A DNA stretch of 64,000 bases from Hydractinia symbiolongicarpus (lineage: Eukaryota > Cnidaria > Hydrozoa > Anthoathecata > Hydractiniidae). Location: contig NC_079881.1 in the NCBI RefSeq assembly GCF_029227915.1, forward strand, positions 24,591,501 through 24,655,500. The letters are read 5' to 3'. A program made the translations under genes and the position numbers. The notes beneath the pieces are model-generated. The model made no database searches and had not been told where the DNA came from. It was given only the letters and a program-made list of their open reading frames with translations. This document shows positions 29,880 through 38,778 of this stretch, in pieces (within the stretch, counting starts at the first letter, position 1; the number at the start of each line of letters is the position of its first letter).

Positions 29880-31640
29880 AAAAATGATTTCTTTTTTGAT
29901 GAGACGCTGAATAAAAGGAGTTTAATCGCCGGCAAACGAAAACCCGCAATTTCCCGTAAATCCCGGACTCGGCCCGTATAGTCAAAAGTATACAAGGAAA
30001 GTACCCAGGGAGTAAACTCATTTCCCGAACGATTCTTTAAATTATTTTTTCACCACTAAAACGCATGAGATTTGTAGTTTTCAAAAATGATTTTATTTTT
30101 GATGAGACGCTGAATAAAAGGAGTTTAATCGCCGGCAAACGAAAACCCGCGATTTCCCGTATATCCCGGAATCGGCCCGTATAGTCGAATGTATACAAAG
30201 AAAGTACCCAGGGTGTAAACTCATTTCCCGAACGATTTTTTAAATTATTTTTTCACCACAAAAACGCATGAGACTTGTAGTTTTCAAAAATGATTTCATT
30301 TTTGATGAGACGCTGAATAAAAGGAGTTTAATCGCCGGCAAACGAAAACCCGCGATTTGCCGTAAATCATGGGCTTGACCCGATAGTCGAATGTATACAA
30401 AGAAAGTAAACTGGGAGTAAACTCATTTCCCGAACGATTCTTTAAATTAATTTTTTACCACTAAAACGCATGAGATTTGTAGTTTTCAAAAATGATTTCA
30501 TTTTTGATGAGACGCTGAATAAAAGGAGTTTAATCGCCGGCAAACGAAAACCCGCGATTTCCCGTTTATCCCGGAATCGGCCCGTATAGTCGAATGTATA
30601 CAAAGAAAGTAAACTGGGAGTAAACTCATTACCCGAACGATTTTTTAAGTTATTTTTTTACCACAAAAACGCATGAGACTTGTAGTTTTCAAAAATGATT
30701 TCGTTTTTGATGAGACGCTGAATAAAAGGAGTTTAATCGCCGGCCAACGAAAACCCGCGATTTCCCGTAAATCCCGGGCTTGGCCGTAAAGTCGAATGTA
30801 TACAAAGAAAATACCCAGGGAGTAAACTCATTTGCCGAACGATTTTTTAAATTATTTCTTCACCACTAAAACGCATGAGACTTGTAGTTTTCAAAAATGA
30901 TTTCTTTTTTGATGAGACGCTGAATAAAAGGAGTTTAATCGCCGGCAAACGAAAACCCGCAATTTCCCGTAAATCCCGGACTCGGCCCGTATAGTCAAAA
31001 GTATACAAGGAAAGTACCCAGGGAGTAAACTCATTTCCCGAACGATTCTTTAAATTATTTTTTCACCACTAAAACGCATGAGATTTGTAGTTTTCAAAAA
31101 TGATTTTATTTTTGATGAGACGCTGAATAAAAGGAGTTTAATCGCCGGCAAACGAAAACCCGCGATTTCCCGTATATCCCGGAATCGGCCCGTATAGTCG
31201 AATGTATACAAAGAAAGTACCCAGGGTGTAAACTCATTTCCCGAACGATTTTTTAAATTATTTTTTCACCACAAAAACGCATGAGACTTGTAGTTTTCAA
31301 AAATGATTTCATTTTTGATGAGACGCTGAATAAAAGGAGTTTAATCGCCGGCAAACGAAAACCCGCGATTTGCCGTAAATCATGGGCTTGACCCGATAGT
31401 CGAATGTATACAAAGAAAGTAAACTGGGAGTAAACTCATTTCCCGAACGATTCTTTAAATTAATTTTTTACCACTAAAACGCATGAGATTTGTAGTTTTC
31501 AAAAATGATTTCATTTTTGATGAGACGCTGAATAAAAGGAGTTTAATCGCCGGCAAACGAAAACCCGCGATTTCCCGTTTATCCCGGAATCGGCCCGTAT
31601 AGTCGAATGTATACAAAGAAAGTACCCAGGGTGTAAACTC
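29880..31640. repeat. Higher-order repeat, 1013-bp period (5 monomers)
   Basis: The unique variant CATGGGCTTGACCCGATAG is at 30368 and 31381 (1013 bp), and the flanking monomers match in order. It is the last short amplification before the transposon. Confidence 0.7.
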
Positions 31641-32761
31641 ATTTCCCGAACGATTTTTTAAATTATTTTTTCACCACAAAAACGCATGAGACTTGTAGTT
31701 TTCAAAAATGATTTCATTTTTGATGAGACGCTGAATAAAAGGAGTTTAATCGCCGGCAAACGAAAACCCGCGATGTGCCGTAAATCCCGGGCTTGACCCG
31801 TATAGTCGAATGTATACAAAGAAAGTAAACTGGGAGTAAACTCATTTCCCGAACGATTTTTTAAGTTATTTTTTCACCACTAAAACGCATGAGACTTGTA
31901 GTTTTCAAAAATGATTTCGTTTTTGATGAGACGCTGACTAAAAGGAGTTTAATCGCCGGCCAACGAAAACCCGCGATTTCCCGTAAATCCCGGGCTTGGC
32001 TGTAAAGTCGAATGTATACAAAGAAAATACCCAGGGAGTAAACTCATTTGCCGAACGATTTTTTAAATTATTTCTTCACTACTAAAACGCATGAGACTTG
32101 TAGTTTTCAAAAATGATTTCTTTTTTGATGAGACGCTGAATAAAAGAAGTTTAATCGCCGGCAAACGAAAACCCGCATTTTCCCGTAAATCCCGCACTCG
32201 GCCCGTATAGTCAAAAGTATACAAAGAAAGTACCCAGGGAGTAAACTCATTTCCCGAACGATTCTTTAAATTATGTTTTCACCACTAAAACGCATGAGAT
32301 TTGTAGTTTTCAAAAATGATTTCATTTTTGATGAGACGCTGAATAAAAGGAGTTTAATCGCCGGCAAACGAAAACCCGCGATTTCCCGTATATCCCGGGC
32401 TTGGCCGTAAAGTCGAATGTATACAAAGAAAATACCCAGGGAGTAAACTCATTTGCCGAAAGATTTTTTAAATTATTTCTTCACCACTAAAACGCATGAG
32501 ACTTGTAGTTTTCAAAAATGATTTCTTTTTTGATGAAACGCTGAATAAAAGGAGTTTAATCGCCGGCAAACGAAAACCCGCGATGTGCCGTAAATCCCGG
32601 GCTTGACCCGTATAGTCGAATGTATACAAAGAAAGTAAACTGGGAGTAAACTCATTTCCCGAACGATTTTTTAAGTTATTTTTTCACCACTAAAACGCAT
32701 GAGACTTGTAGTTTTCAAAAATGATTTCGTTTTTGATGAGACGCTGAATAAAAGGAGTTTA

Positions 32762-32766
32762 ATCGC
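32762..32766. repeat. Target-site duplication, left copy (ATCGC)
   Basis: ATCGC directly precedes the AGAG end of the element and is repeated directly behind its CTCT end. In uninterrupted monomers the same place reads GTTTAATCGCCGGC, so removing the element and one ATCGC restores the monomer. Five bases are seen; about six are usual for Polintons. Confidence 0.85.
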
Positions 32767-33055
32767 AGAGATAGGAAAACCCCAATGTTAGGACAGACCC
32801 CCTTAGCACTTTACCATCCCACGTCAATTTATAGATCATCCCCGTTAAATCAACGATAGAAGAGTCCATAAAATCCATGTGCACTTTACCACTTTACGTC
32901 AATTTATGGATCATGATCCATTAAATCAACGATATCTGCCCAAAACCCCCCTCCCCGGCTGCGTCCCCGGGCCCCTCCCCACCCTCCCCGTCCCATGGGT
33001 CCCTACCCACCCTCATCTGTCGTGCCCTATAATTTATAGTGTTATGTGTGTCTAT
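32767..33055 (+). repeat. Left terminal inverted repeat
   Basis: It starts AGAGATAGGAAAACCCC and matches the reverse complement of the right end up to GTGTGTCTAT. By eye the arms differ at about 15 bases plus two small gaps. The inner half is strongly pyrimidine/GC-rich and contains CCATGGGTCCCTACCCACCC. The arm holds an internal tandem duplication of about 74 bp. No gene is supported here; the + strand open frame that crosses it is a composition artefact. Confidence 0.93.
32807..32934 (+). repeat. Direct repeat of about 74 bp inside the left terminal repeat
   Basis: Two diverged copies begin GCACTTTACC at 32807 and 32881. Each continues through ACGTCAATTTAT, GATCAT and AAATCAACGATA. The second copy contains the palindrome TGGATCATGATCCA. 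The same pair is present in the right arm (about 48842-48972), so it predates this insertion. Confidence 0.8.
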
Positions 33056-33097
33056 CTTTACCAGAAACAAGTAAAGATGATTGCAACATTGCAAGGT

Positions 33098-33433
33098 TTA
33101 GCGCCACATAATGTCATAACTGAAGAATTGATTTTGATGATTATTTTGAGATTGTTTGAGACCATTTGATCTGACAAAGGCATCACCCTTGAAACTATAA
33201 TCCTTTAATTCATCACAAAGTCTTGCGGGCAACCATGTCTTATATTTATTTCCCATTCTATCTTGAACCTCCGCATACATAGATTTTTCAGAAAGAGCAC
33301 CAGGTCTTGATATTTCCATCTCTTTCACATATTTAACAAGGTAAATATCGTTTTTAGGCAGCTCTCTCCACTTTATGATCGGAGTAACTTGTTCTATGTT
33401 TTGTTCAAATTCTTCAACTGTTGGAAAAGCCAT
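33098..33433 (-). CDS. Small conserved protein, OB-fold-like (candidate ssDNA-binding)
   Basis: This encodes 111 residues from the ATG at 33433; an upstream GTG in frame is not needed. No catalytic motif is seen. The layout is a tryptophan-leucine start (KWRELPKNDIYLVKYV, about residues 21-36), then alternating polar and hydrophobic strands, a D-x-x-G turn (QDRMGNKYKTWLPARL, about 61-76) and a final F(V/I)RSNGLK strand. This resembles short OB-fold-like, putative single-strand DNA-binding proteins common in invertebrate mobile DNA, but the match rests on pattern only. It lies nearest the left end, on the opposite strand to the capsid genes. Its last codons (DIMWR) fall in a short sequence that recurs beside the integrase. 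It could instead be an unrelated small virion protein. Confidence 0.6.
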   Translation of the reverse strand: MAFPTVEEFEQNIEQVTPIIKWRELPKNDIYLVKYVKEMEISRPGALSEKSMYAEVQDRMGNKYKTWLPARLCDELKDYSFKGDAFVRSNGLKQSQNNHQNQFFSYDIMWR

Positions 33434-33695
33434 TGTGTTTATATTCACGATTACATCTCTTTATACCACTTTATAGATTCTATCGGAAAGCAGTTTTTTT
33501 GTTATCTTGTAAAACCATCTGTCAATCAAACGCTTATAACAATAGGATTTTACATATTTTACATACCAGAAAGTTGTTTACATAAGAAAAAAGTCAAAAC
33601 GAAAGTAGCCGTTGCTAAGGATATTTGGTATGTAAGGAATGCATTGTTTCTCTATTGTTATTCTGGCTTGATTGACATTTAATTGACGTCAATCT
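33434..33695. other. AT-rich intergenic stretch, no gene seen
   Basis: About 260 bp separate the OB-like gene start from the 3' end of the capsid-type gene; both lie on the minus strand. It contains an inverted pair GATTGAC...GTCAATC around 33669-33694. The + strand open frame here overlaps real coding on the other strand and has no support. Confidence 0.5.
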
Positions 33696-34867
33696 TTATC
33701 TAAACAAATACCATATGAAATAACCTGTTGTCATAACAATCACAAGAGCGATCTTCTCATCTTCGTGTGTAGGAGGAGTATCTTTGTGGTAAGGTGCAGT
33801 AATGTGTTTATCTGTAGTATCCACGTGGTGTACGGTGATGTGTTTATCAGGATGATCGGGTGTTACAGGCTTCTTTTTAGTTATCTTATGCGATTCGGTA
33901 ACATTGACCTTTCGATTGATACCAATGGTAAGATCTTCACCCGATATCAAAATCTTGTTGTTGTAACCTACCACCCCTGTCTTAATTCTGAGATTCATGT
34001 CACTAGGTAACATATAAATACCTTGTCCAACCGAATAATCAACCTTACTTGAAGCGTAGTTTAACGTATCCTGATAACGTTTAATGTCCTCCTGAATATC
34101 AACCCTACGGTTAACAATATCCTCAAGGTTATTCATAAAAACTCTTTGGGCGGTCAGAGCACTTGAATCATTACCAAGGATGGAGGAGCGTGCCGAGGCC
34201 TGAGAACTAAGAACAAGATAGGCATAGGCCCTAATACTGCTTGAGATCTTCACAAGGCCCGTTTTTGTAAATCCATCGGATTTTTCCACAATCCACCGCG
34301 TCATGGAGTCGTTAGTGAAATAACTCAACCCGGGAGTTGGATAGTTTTTACGTCTTTTTTGATATGAAGTGAAAAAGTACTGACCTCTGTGTTTCAAGGG
34401 GGGTTGGAATCAACATCATACTCACCACAGATTTTTAGAAATTCCTCATTTGAATAAGGATTATCATATTGATTAAAACTATCCTCAAAGGGTAGAGGTG
34501 TCTGTAGGCGCTTAATGATTCGTCTAATGTGATAATACACATGAAAACGATATATTGACCTGACCATAGATCTACCATCCTTCAGGTGTTCGGAACTTAC
34601 CCCACAGGCACTTGAAGCACACCAAGTGGCGAAATTTAGCTGGGTTTGCCATAGTCTAAAAGGTTGATCATTCCAAATTCTCATACGTTGCGCGTTATGA
34701 CTAAGTTCATAATTGGTAAAAATATTAGGAAAGGAAGCGGGGAAAGAGCCACTTTCAGACACAATAATGGCCTGTTTGTACAGATCCCTAGCGCCCAATA
34801 TTTGAAGATCCCGCCCTCCATTTGGCTTATATGCCGCATTCGGGTTATATCTGAAAATGTCATCCAT
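33696..34867 (-). pseudogene. Polinton capsid-type structural protein, split by one frameshift
   Basis: Two minus-strand open frames abut. The first (34394-34867) has a proper ATG and encodes 157 residues; it ends in a run of six C followed at once by TGA. The second (33696 to about 34397) continues for some 230 codons in the -1 frame, has no ATG at its head and overlaps the stop by a few bases. Together they have the length expected of one protein of about 390 residues. The first part has a conserved-looking core (FATWCASSACGVSSEHL, about residues 79-95). The second part has a beta-rich region, a His/Thr-rich stretch and a C-terminal membrane segment (ALVIVMTTGYFIWYLF). I infer a minor capsid or other virion protein of Polintons. 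A programmed -1 shift at the C run is possible but less likely than a one-base loss. Confidence 0.65.
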
Positions 34868-34905
34868 TCTTTGATTTAAATATATTCACAATCTCTAATA
34901 TAATA
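34868..34905. promoter_or_regulatory. Short divergent promoter region
   Basis: Only 38 bp separate the ATG of the minus-strand capsid-type gene from the ATG of the + strand gene. It is AT-rich, with TTTAAA at 34875-34880 (31 nt before the + strand ATG) and CTAATATAATA just before that ATG. The two genes probably share it. Confidence 0.45.
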
Positions 34906-35469
34906 ATGTATATCACAATAAAGGACGTAAATAGCGAGAAGAAAATCTATTTGTATCAACCGATAGACAACTCACATGGTACAAAGGAGGTTGCGATCGT
35001 GGAGACGTTTTCAGATAATGTCACATATGTAGCTACAGCTCCAATAGATATACCCTTGGCCGATGGAGTTACCACGGTTAGGTTACAACAGGGTCAGCAC
35101 TACACGGGGAGGGAGTTGAATTCAATCGTGAGAGGTGATGTAAAATCAACACAACTAGCTAGAAACTCTAAGTTGAGTATAATATTCAATCTAGGGGGTA
35201 TAACGGAACTACATTTTAATCTTAATGAATTGGATAACTCGTTAAATCTTAAAGATGGTGAATATAGCAACAACCTGATGACATATCATATATCCGAGTA
35301 TGGTGGTGATTTTACATATATTGAACCGAAAAATCCACAATATAAGAAACTAAAGAAAGGTTTACTTCAATCACTTACCATGAGAGTCACAGGTCAGGAT
35401 GGTAAGGTGCTATGGGGTGGTATGAAGACAGCAGTTACCCTACACATAAGAGATACGGCGGACAGATGA
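34906..35469 (+). CDS. Beta-rich Polinton protein, candidate single jelly-roll minor capsid protein
   Basis: This encodes 187 residues with no signal peptide or membrane segment. The sequence alternates short hydrophobic strands with polar turns (VTYVATAPIDIPLADGV, LSIIFNLGGITELHFNLNEL). It ends with KNPQYKKLKKG, a strand, VTGQDGKVLWGG and a final TAVTLHIRD strand. This all-beta pattern and its place directly before the major capsid gene suggest a virion component, possibly the penton-type single jelly-roll protein. I recognise the C-terminal pattern as recurrent in Polintons but cannot prove the fold. The frame is intact, and the start is the first ATG after the TTTAAA-bearing divergent region. 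Confidence 0.6.
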   Translation: MYITIKDVNSEKKIYLYQPIDNSHGTKEVAIVETFSDNVTYVATAPIDIPLADGVTTVRLQQGQHYTGRELNSIVRGDVKSTQLARNSKLSIIFNLGGITELHFNLNELDNSLNLKDGEYSNNLMTYHISEYGGDFTYIEPKNPQYKKLKKGLLQSLTMRVTGQDGKVLWGGMKTAVTLHIRDTADR

Positions 35470-35488
35470 TACAATAGCATTAACCGAA

Positions 35489-35523
35489 TTAAAGTAAAAT
35501 AAAATAAAAGTAATATGGAATAG
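35489..35523 (+). promoter_or_regulatory. Leader of capsid gene: TTAAAG motif and two-codon upstream ORF
   Basis: TTAAAG at 35489 lies 36 nt before the capsid ATG. At 35515-35523 a minimal frame ATG GAA TAG stops one base before the real start (ATGGAATAGCATGG). If transcripts include it, ribosomes would have to skip it or reinitiate. Confidence 0.4.
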
Positions 35524-35524
35524 C

Positions 35525-36844
35525 ATGGAATACGGGAAAAAGTTAAACCCAGATCGTTCACTTAGGATCGCACATGGCGTAAAAGGAACGCATGAAAAAG
35601 TAATTGTCACTCACAACCCAAGTGAGATTGATCAGAACCAGTTACTCCTGATTAGGTTCCCTAATTTAGGTAACGATGATGTCATTGTTCCTGGTACTTC
35701 GAAAATAAGTTTCGACGTTGAACTTGAGTCAAAAGTCGACACGAAGAGAACATTGGTCTCTAACATAGGGAGGGCCATTGTTAAAAAGCTAGCTATCAAG
35801 TTCGAGGGTACCGAGATTCTGAGCATTGATGACTTTGATCTTTTCGGGTGCTACAGAGATTTATGGTTAACCAAGTCTGAAAAAAGAAATGCAATAAGAC
35901 AAGGTATCATCTTTGATGAAGGGTGCACGGAAAATTGCATGAAACTGAGAGTTGGAGCCGCGGATAAAGACGCATCGGAGGTAGCGGACAAAGCAATCTA
36001 TGATGCATACAAAAACAAGTTCACCATACCGCTGGATTTTGAAATGTTAGATAGCACGATCCCATATTATCAGGCTGGATTAGGTAATAGGCTGTGTTAT
36101 GAGATAACATTCAACAATTATGACAGGGTAGTATTATCAACACCTACCAAACCTTCCGGTGCCACATCGGCACCCGCGCAGGATGCTAAATACAAAATCT
36201 CCAACATATCTCTCGAATATGAGATTGTGACACAACCCACACTCGCCAGATTCATTTCAAATGAATACCAAAACATGGCCGTACTCTATGACAGATTTCT
36301 GAGACATAGACAAATTAGGGTGGATAAGTCGGACACAACGTGGAATTGGTCATTCAATACACCGTGCAAGTCCCTGAAGGGTATATTGGTTCTGTTTGAG
36401 GAAGAGAAAGCTTACAAACGAGATACCGGTAGGTTCTACAATCCTAAGATCAAAAAGGTATCCGCCATAGTTGAGGGTAAGCCTAACCAACTTTTCGCTC
36501 AGGGGATGCAACCGTTTGAGCATTATGGTGAAATATGCAAGTATTTCGCAGAGGGCAAGCAAAAGGACAGCAACGCCGGTGAAATACAGAAACATCTGCA
36601 ACTACATGATGTGAAGGTCGCGGACTACCTAACCACGAAATATGCTCTATGGCTGGATTTCAGAACCATAGATGAAAACTCACTGCACGGGACCGGCCGA
36701 CGGATTGAAAATGCGAGCGAGGGGATCACACTGCAAGTTGAAAAGACGGCCGAAACCGCGGGATCCTTAAACGCCTACATATATCTAATCATGGATGCTC
36801 AATTAAATATTCAAAACGGTGAAATTATGGATGTACTATATTAA
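35525..36844 (+). CDS. Probable major capsid protein (double jelly-roll)
   Basis: This encodes 439 residues, close to the family's usual 400-500 for hexon-like capsid proteins. It is beta-rich with no membrane segment. Features that fit a Polinton capsid protein are the N-terminal strand block after residue 24 (VIVTHNPSEI, LLLIRFPNL, ISFDVELES), FDLFGCYRDLWLT (about 104-116), IPYYQAGLGNRL (179-190), and the C-terminal LWLDFRTIDENSLHGTGRRI (375-394), followed by strands and YIYLIMDAQL. It lies between a beta-rich protein and the packaging ATPase, the classic morphogenesis block. The frame is undamaged. Its stop overlaps an upstream ATG of the ATPase frame. The capsid call rests on remembered family similarity and neighbourhood; the fold itself is inferred. 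Confidence 0.8.
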   Translation: MEYGKKLNPDRSLRIAHGVKGTHEKVIVTHNPSEIDQNQLLLIRFPNLGNDDVIVPGTSKISFDVELESKVDTKRTLVSNIGRAIVKKLAIKFEGTEILSIDDFDLFGCYRDLWLTKSEKRNAIRQGIIFDEGCTENCMKLRVGAADKDASEVADKAIYDAYKNKFTIPLDFEMLDSTIPYYQAGLGNRLCYEITFNNYDRVVLSTPTKPSGATSAPAQDAKYKISNISLEYEIVTQPTLARFISNEYQNMAVLYDRFLRHRQIRVDKSDTTWNWSFNTPCKSLKGILVLFEEEKAYKRDTGRFYNPKIKKVSAIVEGKPNQLFAQGMQPFEHYGEICKYFAEGKQKDSNAGEIQKHLQLHDVKVADYLTTKYALWLDFRTIDENSLHGTGRRIENASEGITLQVEKTAETAGSLNAYIYLIMDAQLNIQNGEIMDVLY

Positions 36845-36845
36845 G

Positions 36846-37442
36846 ATGGACTACATGAAAGATCCTCACACGGCACTATTCGTCGGTCCAACGGGCTGCG
36901 GAAAATCCAAACGCGTAGTAACGCTACTAGAGAGTGAATACTTTGATCACTTCGATTTCATTGTGATTATATGTCCAACATTAAGATGGAACAAGACATA
37001 TATGGGGAGTAACTGGTTCTGGAGGGATAGATATGTGATTCTAATTGAGCCCATGGGTATGTTGTACGAATGGATTCAAAAGATGACGGATTTCTGTGCC
37101 GGATACAAAACATTATTCCTGATCGATGACATCATCGCAGATGAGAAACTGGACAAAAAGAGGCAACCACTGCTGGAGCTGGCCATCAGCGGTCGGCATC
37201 GAAACCACTCCATGTGGCTACTCACACAATCATACACCGCAATACCGAAGAACTTACGAAGGCAGGCAAAAATGTTATATGTGTGGTATCCGAAGGACAG
37301 ACATGATCTCGCAACCATCCACGAAGAGAATGATGTCATTGAATCGTCGGAGATCCAGAAGGTTAAGGAAAGGCTGAAAGATGGCAAATATACACATTTA
37401 GTCATGAGGATGGAACATCCAAGAACTCACGTGATTTGCTAG
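36846..37442 (+). CDS. Genome-packaging ATPase (FtsK/HerA-type)
   Basis: This encodes 198 residues from the ATG just behind the capsid stop; an ATG at 36831 and a GTG at 36819 lie upstream in frame and would overlap the capsid gene. A P-loop, GPTGCGKS, is at residues 14-21, Walker B LFLIDD at 90-95, and a polar motif LLTQSY at 125-130 matches the glutamine sensor of packaging ATPases. Length fits the family (about 200-250). It would use ATP to drive element DNA into a capsid. A single 11-bp hairpin lies 12 bp behind the stop. The gene is intact and shares the + strand with the capsid genes, so co-expression is likely. Confidence 0.9.
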   Translation: MDYMKDPHTALFVGPTGCGKSKRVVTLLESEYFDHFDFIVIICPTLRWNKTYMGSNWFWRDRYVILIEPMGMLYEWIQKMTDFCAGYKTLFLIDDIIADEKLDKKRQPLLELAISGRHRNHSMWLLTQSYTAIPKNLRRQAKMLYVWYPKDRHDLATIHEENDVIESSEIQKVKERLKDGKYTHLVMRMEHPRTHVIC

Positions 37443-37453
37443 AATGGGCATTT

Positions 37454-37478
37454 TTTGTTACAAGAGTCTTGTAACAAA
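37454..37478 (+). terminator. Hairpin behind the ATPase gene (TTGTTAC family)
   Basis: Perfect 11-bp stem TTTGTTACAAG / CTTGTAACAAA with a 3-nt AGT loop, preceded by three more T. It is one of four hairpins sharing the TTGTTAC/GTAACAA core that follow gene ends in this element; a 3'-end or termination signal is inferred. Confidence 0.6.
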
Positions 37479-37513
37479 TCTATAGGAAAACTACAGTACT
37501 ATCCTACAATACC

Positions 37514-38128
37514 ATGATAGAATATATAAATTTCATATTACTGGTGACAGCCGTGGCGCTATTGCTGGTATTGGTTAGTTTTTGCCTTTTTTGTATTAAA
37601 AAATACCTATCGCTATTGAAAATGGCTGAAAACGCAATTGGCAACATAATTTTTATCGATGAACAGGATGCCCGGGATGATGGGAAGAGACAAAAATTGC
37701 TCGAGTGTGTGCTGACCGGAAATAGTAAGTTATATCTTGGTAAGATGTATACGGAGGCGGAGATCCAGAAGCTCAAGAATGATGAGGTGGATAAACTGTT
37801 CACCATATACGAGGCTAAACTATCCGGTCAAATGGTAAAGTCTTTGGGACAGTCAATAATCCACATGTACTCCATGGGCGCCTGTGCGGCTCTAGGTATA
37901 AAAAATCAAAAGGCTCTGAGTGATGACCTGGAGAATGATCCGTTCCTAAACTCGGCACTCCAAAGGTTCACATGTGATCTATATTATAAGTTCGGATCAC
38001 TACTATCACCAATCAGTGTAGGTTTAATAACACGTAGGTATTATATCGCGGGAAAAAATTTAAACAATATCGATACGGATACTAAAGATGTCGGATACTC
38101 CAGTTCAGGTGACAACGAAGAGCCCTAA
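37514..38128 (+). CDS. Conserved Polinton protein with N-terminal membrane anchor
   Basis: This encodes 204 residues. A strong hydrophobic segment at about 6-28 (INFILLVTAVALLLVLVSFC) is followed by a basic stop-transfer KKY, so it is probably a membrane-anchored protein. The body is helical, with LYLGKMYTEAEIQKLKNDEV and EAKLSGQMVKSLGQSIIHMYSMG, and ends with a Cys-containing RFTCDLYYKFGSLLSPISVGLITRRYY block. I remember similar proteins next to the ATPase in cnidarian Polintons, but the function is unknown. Its last 41 nt overlap the next gene, a sign of compact, virus-like packing. A virion membrane or morphogenesis role is inference only. Confidence 0.65.
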   Translation: MIEYINFILLVTAVALLLVLVSFCLFCIKKYLSLLKMAENAIGNIIFIDEQDARDDGKRQKLLECVLTGNSKLYLGKMYTEAEIQKLKNDEVDKLFTIYEAKLSGQMVKSLGQSIIHMYSMGACAALGIKNQKALSDDLENDPFLNSALQRFTCDLYYKFGSLLSPISVGLITRRYYIAGKNLNNIDTDTKDVGYSSSGDNEEP

Positions 38129-38480
38129 AAAGGTTGAGGCCGGTAAGAGGCTGGCCGAATACAACCGTAAAAAGAGGGAGGATTATAAAAGATTGCTCAT
38201 GGCACAGACGGAGGTACAGTCGGCACCTCAGACACAAACCCAGCCGGCACCTCAGACACACTCAGCACCCCAGACACAGTTGGAGGATCCTAAGGATATT
38301 GTCATCGAGGATTCCGTGACAGACGGCCCCAAACACGGCGGAGTGAACTACACAATAATGGGTGGCGGTGGGGTGATAGTACTAGTCTTAATTGGTGCTT
38401 ATTTCGTGTATAAAAATAAGGACAAAAATATTAAGGTGAAGGGTACCCCACCAAGTAACTCAGGTAATAAAAAACTATGA
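38088..38480 (+). CDS. Small membrane protein with PQTQ repeats
   Basis: This encodes 130 residues. The N-terminus is basic and helical, with EAGKRLAEYNRKKREDYKRL at about 17-36, a motif I have seen in Polinton accessory proteins. A degenerate Ala-Pro-Gln-Thr repeat follows (about 45-66), then an acidic stretch, then one membrane segment (TIMGGGGVIVLVLIGAYFVY, about 89-108) and a Lys-rich tail. The start overlaps the previous gene by 41 nt in another frame. No enzymatic motif is seen. It is probably a single-pass membrane or virion protein. Confidence 0.6.
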   Translation: MSDTPVQVTTKSPKKVEAGKRLAEYNRKKREDYKRLLMAQTEVQSAPQTQTQPAPQTHSAPQTQLEDPKDIVIEDSVTDGPKHGGVNYTIMGGGGVIVLVLIGAYFVYKNKDKNIKVKGTPPSNSGNKKL

Positions 38481-38550
38481 GAATAAGTAAGCTTGAAATG
38501 GAATAAAGGGATAATATCGCGATACTATAATCTTGAAGTAAATATAAGAC

Positions 38551-38778
38551 ATGGATAAGAAAAGTATAGTCAACGATATTTATAAAGCATCGGTCGTATG
38601 CGTTTTCGCTGTAGGCTATTCAATGCTCGGGAAAAAGGTATTAAAAATGACACCACCCTCAATTCAGAAGTTTGACCTGGAAGATACCGGAAAGCTTGTA
38701 GCCATAGTCGCCGCAAGTGAAATGACAAGAGAATATCTAGTTAAGCAAAAAATTATACCTGAAACTATAAATATATAA
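38551..38778 (+). CDS. Short conserved Polinton membrane protein
   Basis: This encodes 75 residues. A hydrophobic segment at about 12-30 (ASVVCVFAVGYSMLGKKVL) is followed by MTPPSIQKFDLEDTGKL and a second moderately hydrophobic helix, VAIVAASEM. The pattern, basic N-terminus, membrane helix, then T-P-P and an Asp-rich turn, recurs in small proteins of Polintons as I remember them. The stop codon shares one base with the next ATG (TAATG), which argues that both are real and translated in sequence. Function unknown. Confidence 0.6.
   Translation: MDKKSIVNDIYKASVVCVFAVGYSMLGKKVLKMTPPSIQKFDLEDTGKLVAIVAASEMTREYLVKQKIIPETINI

Larger units (their letters stand above)
1..32766. repeat. Tandem satellite array, left arm (about 202-bp monomer)
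   Basis: This arm is made entirely of head-to-tail monomers of about 202-203 bp; successive copies of the landmark CGCATGAGACTTGTAG sit at 278, 481, 684, 886 and 1088. Each monomer holds, in order, that landmark, an AT-rich dyad around AAAATGATTTCATTTTT, GACGCTGAATAAAAGGAG, a GC-rich block (CGCCGGC, AACGAAAACCCGCGATT, CCGGGCTTGGCCCGTATAG), TATACAAAGAAAGTA, AAACTCATTTCCCGAACG and a TTTTTTAAATTATTT linker. Copies differ by scattered substitutions and fall into variant classes that recur in a fixed order, so higher-order repeats exist. The minus-strand open frames of 60-130 codons across the array are by-products of the repeat, not genes. I see no host gene in this arm. Confidence 0.97.

Noticed and set aside
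861-32000. Many minus-strand ORFs of 60-130 codons with recurring peptides such as SLYTFDYTG and LPAIKLLLF in the left array
   Set aside because: They repeat with the 202-bp monomer, begin and end at variant positions, and are absent wherever a single base differs. The peptides are a translation of the satellite, not a protein family.
1-32766. CRISPR-like array
   Set aside because: Repeats are contiguous 202-bp monomers without unique spacers, and no Cas genes are present.
32879-33169. 96-codon + strand ORF over the left inverted repeat
   Set aside because: Runs through the C-rich terminal repeat and into the opposite strand of a better gene; the Pro-rich peptide reflects base composition.
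33389-33682. 97-codon + strand ORF
   Set aside because: Overlaps the start of the OB-like gene on the other strand and otherwise lies in AT-rich intergenic DNA; no motif.
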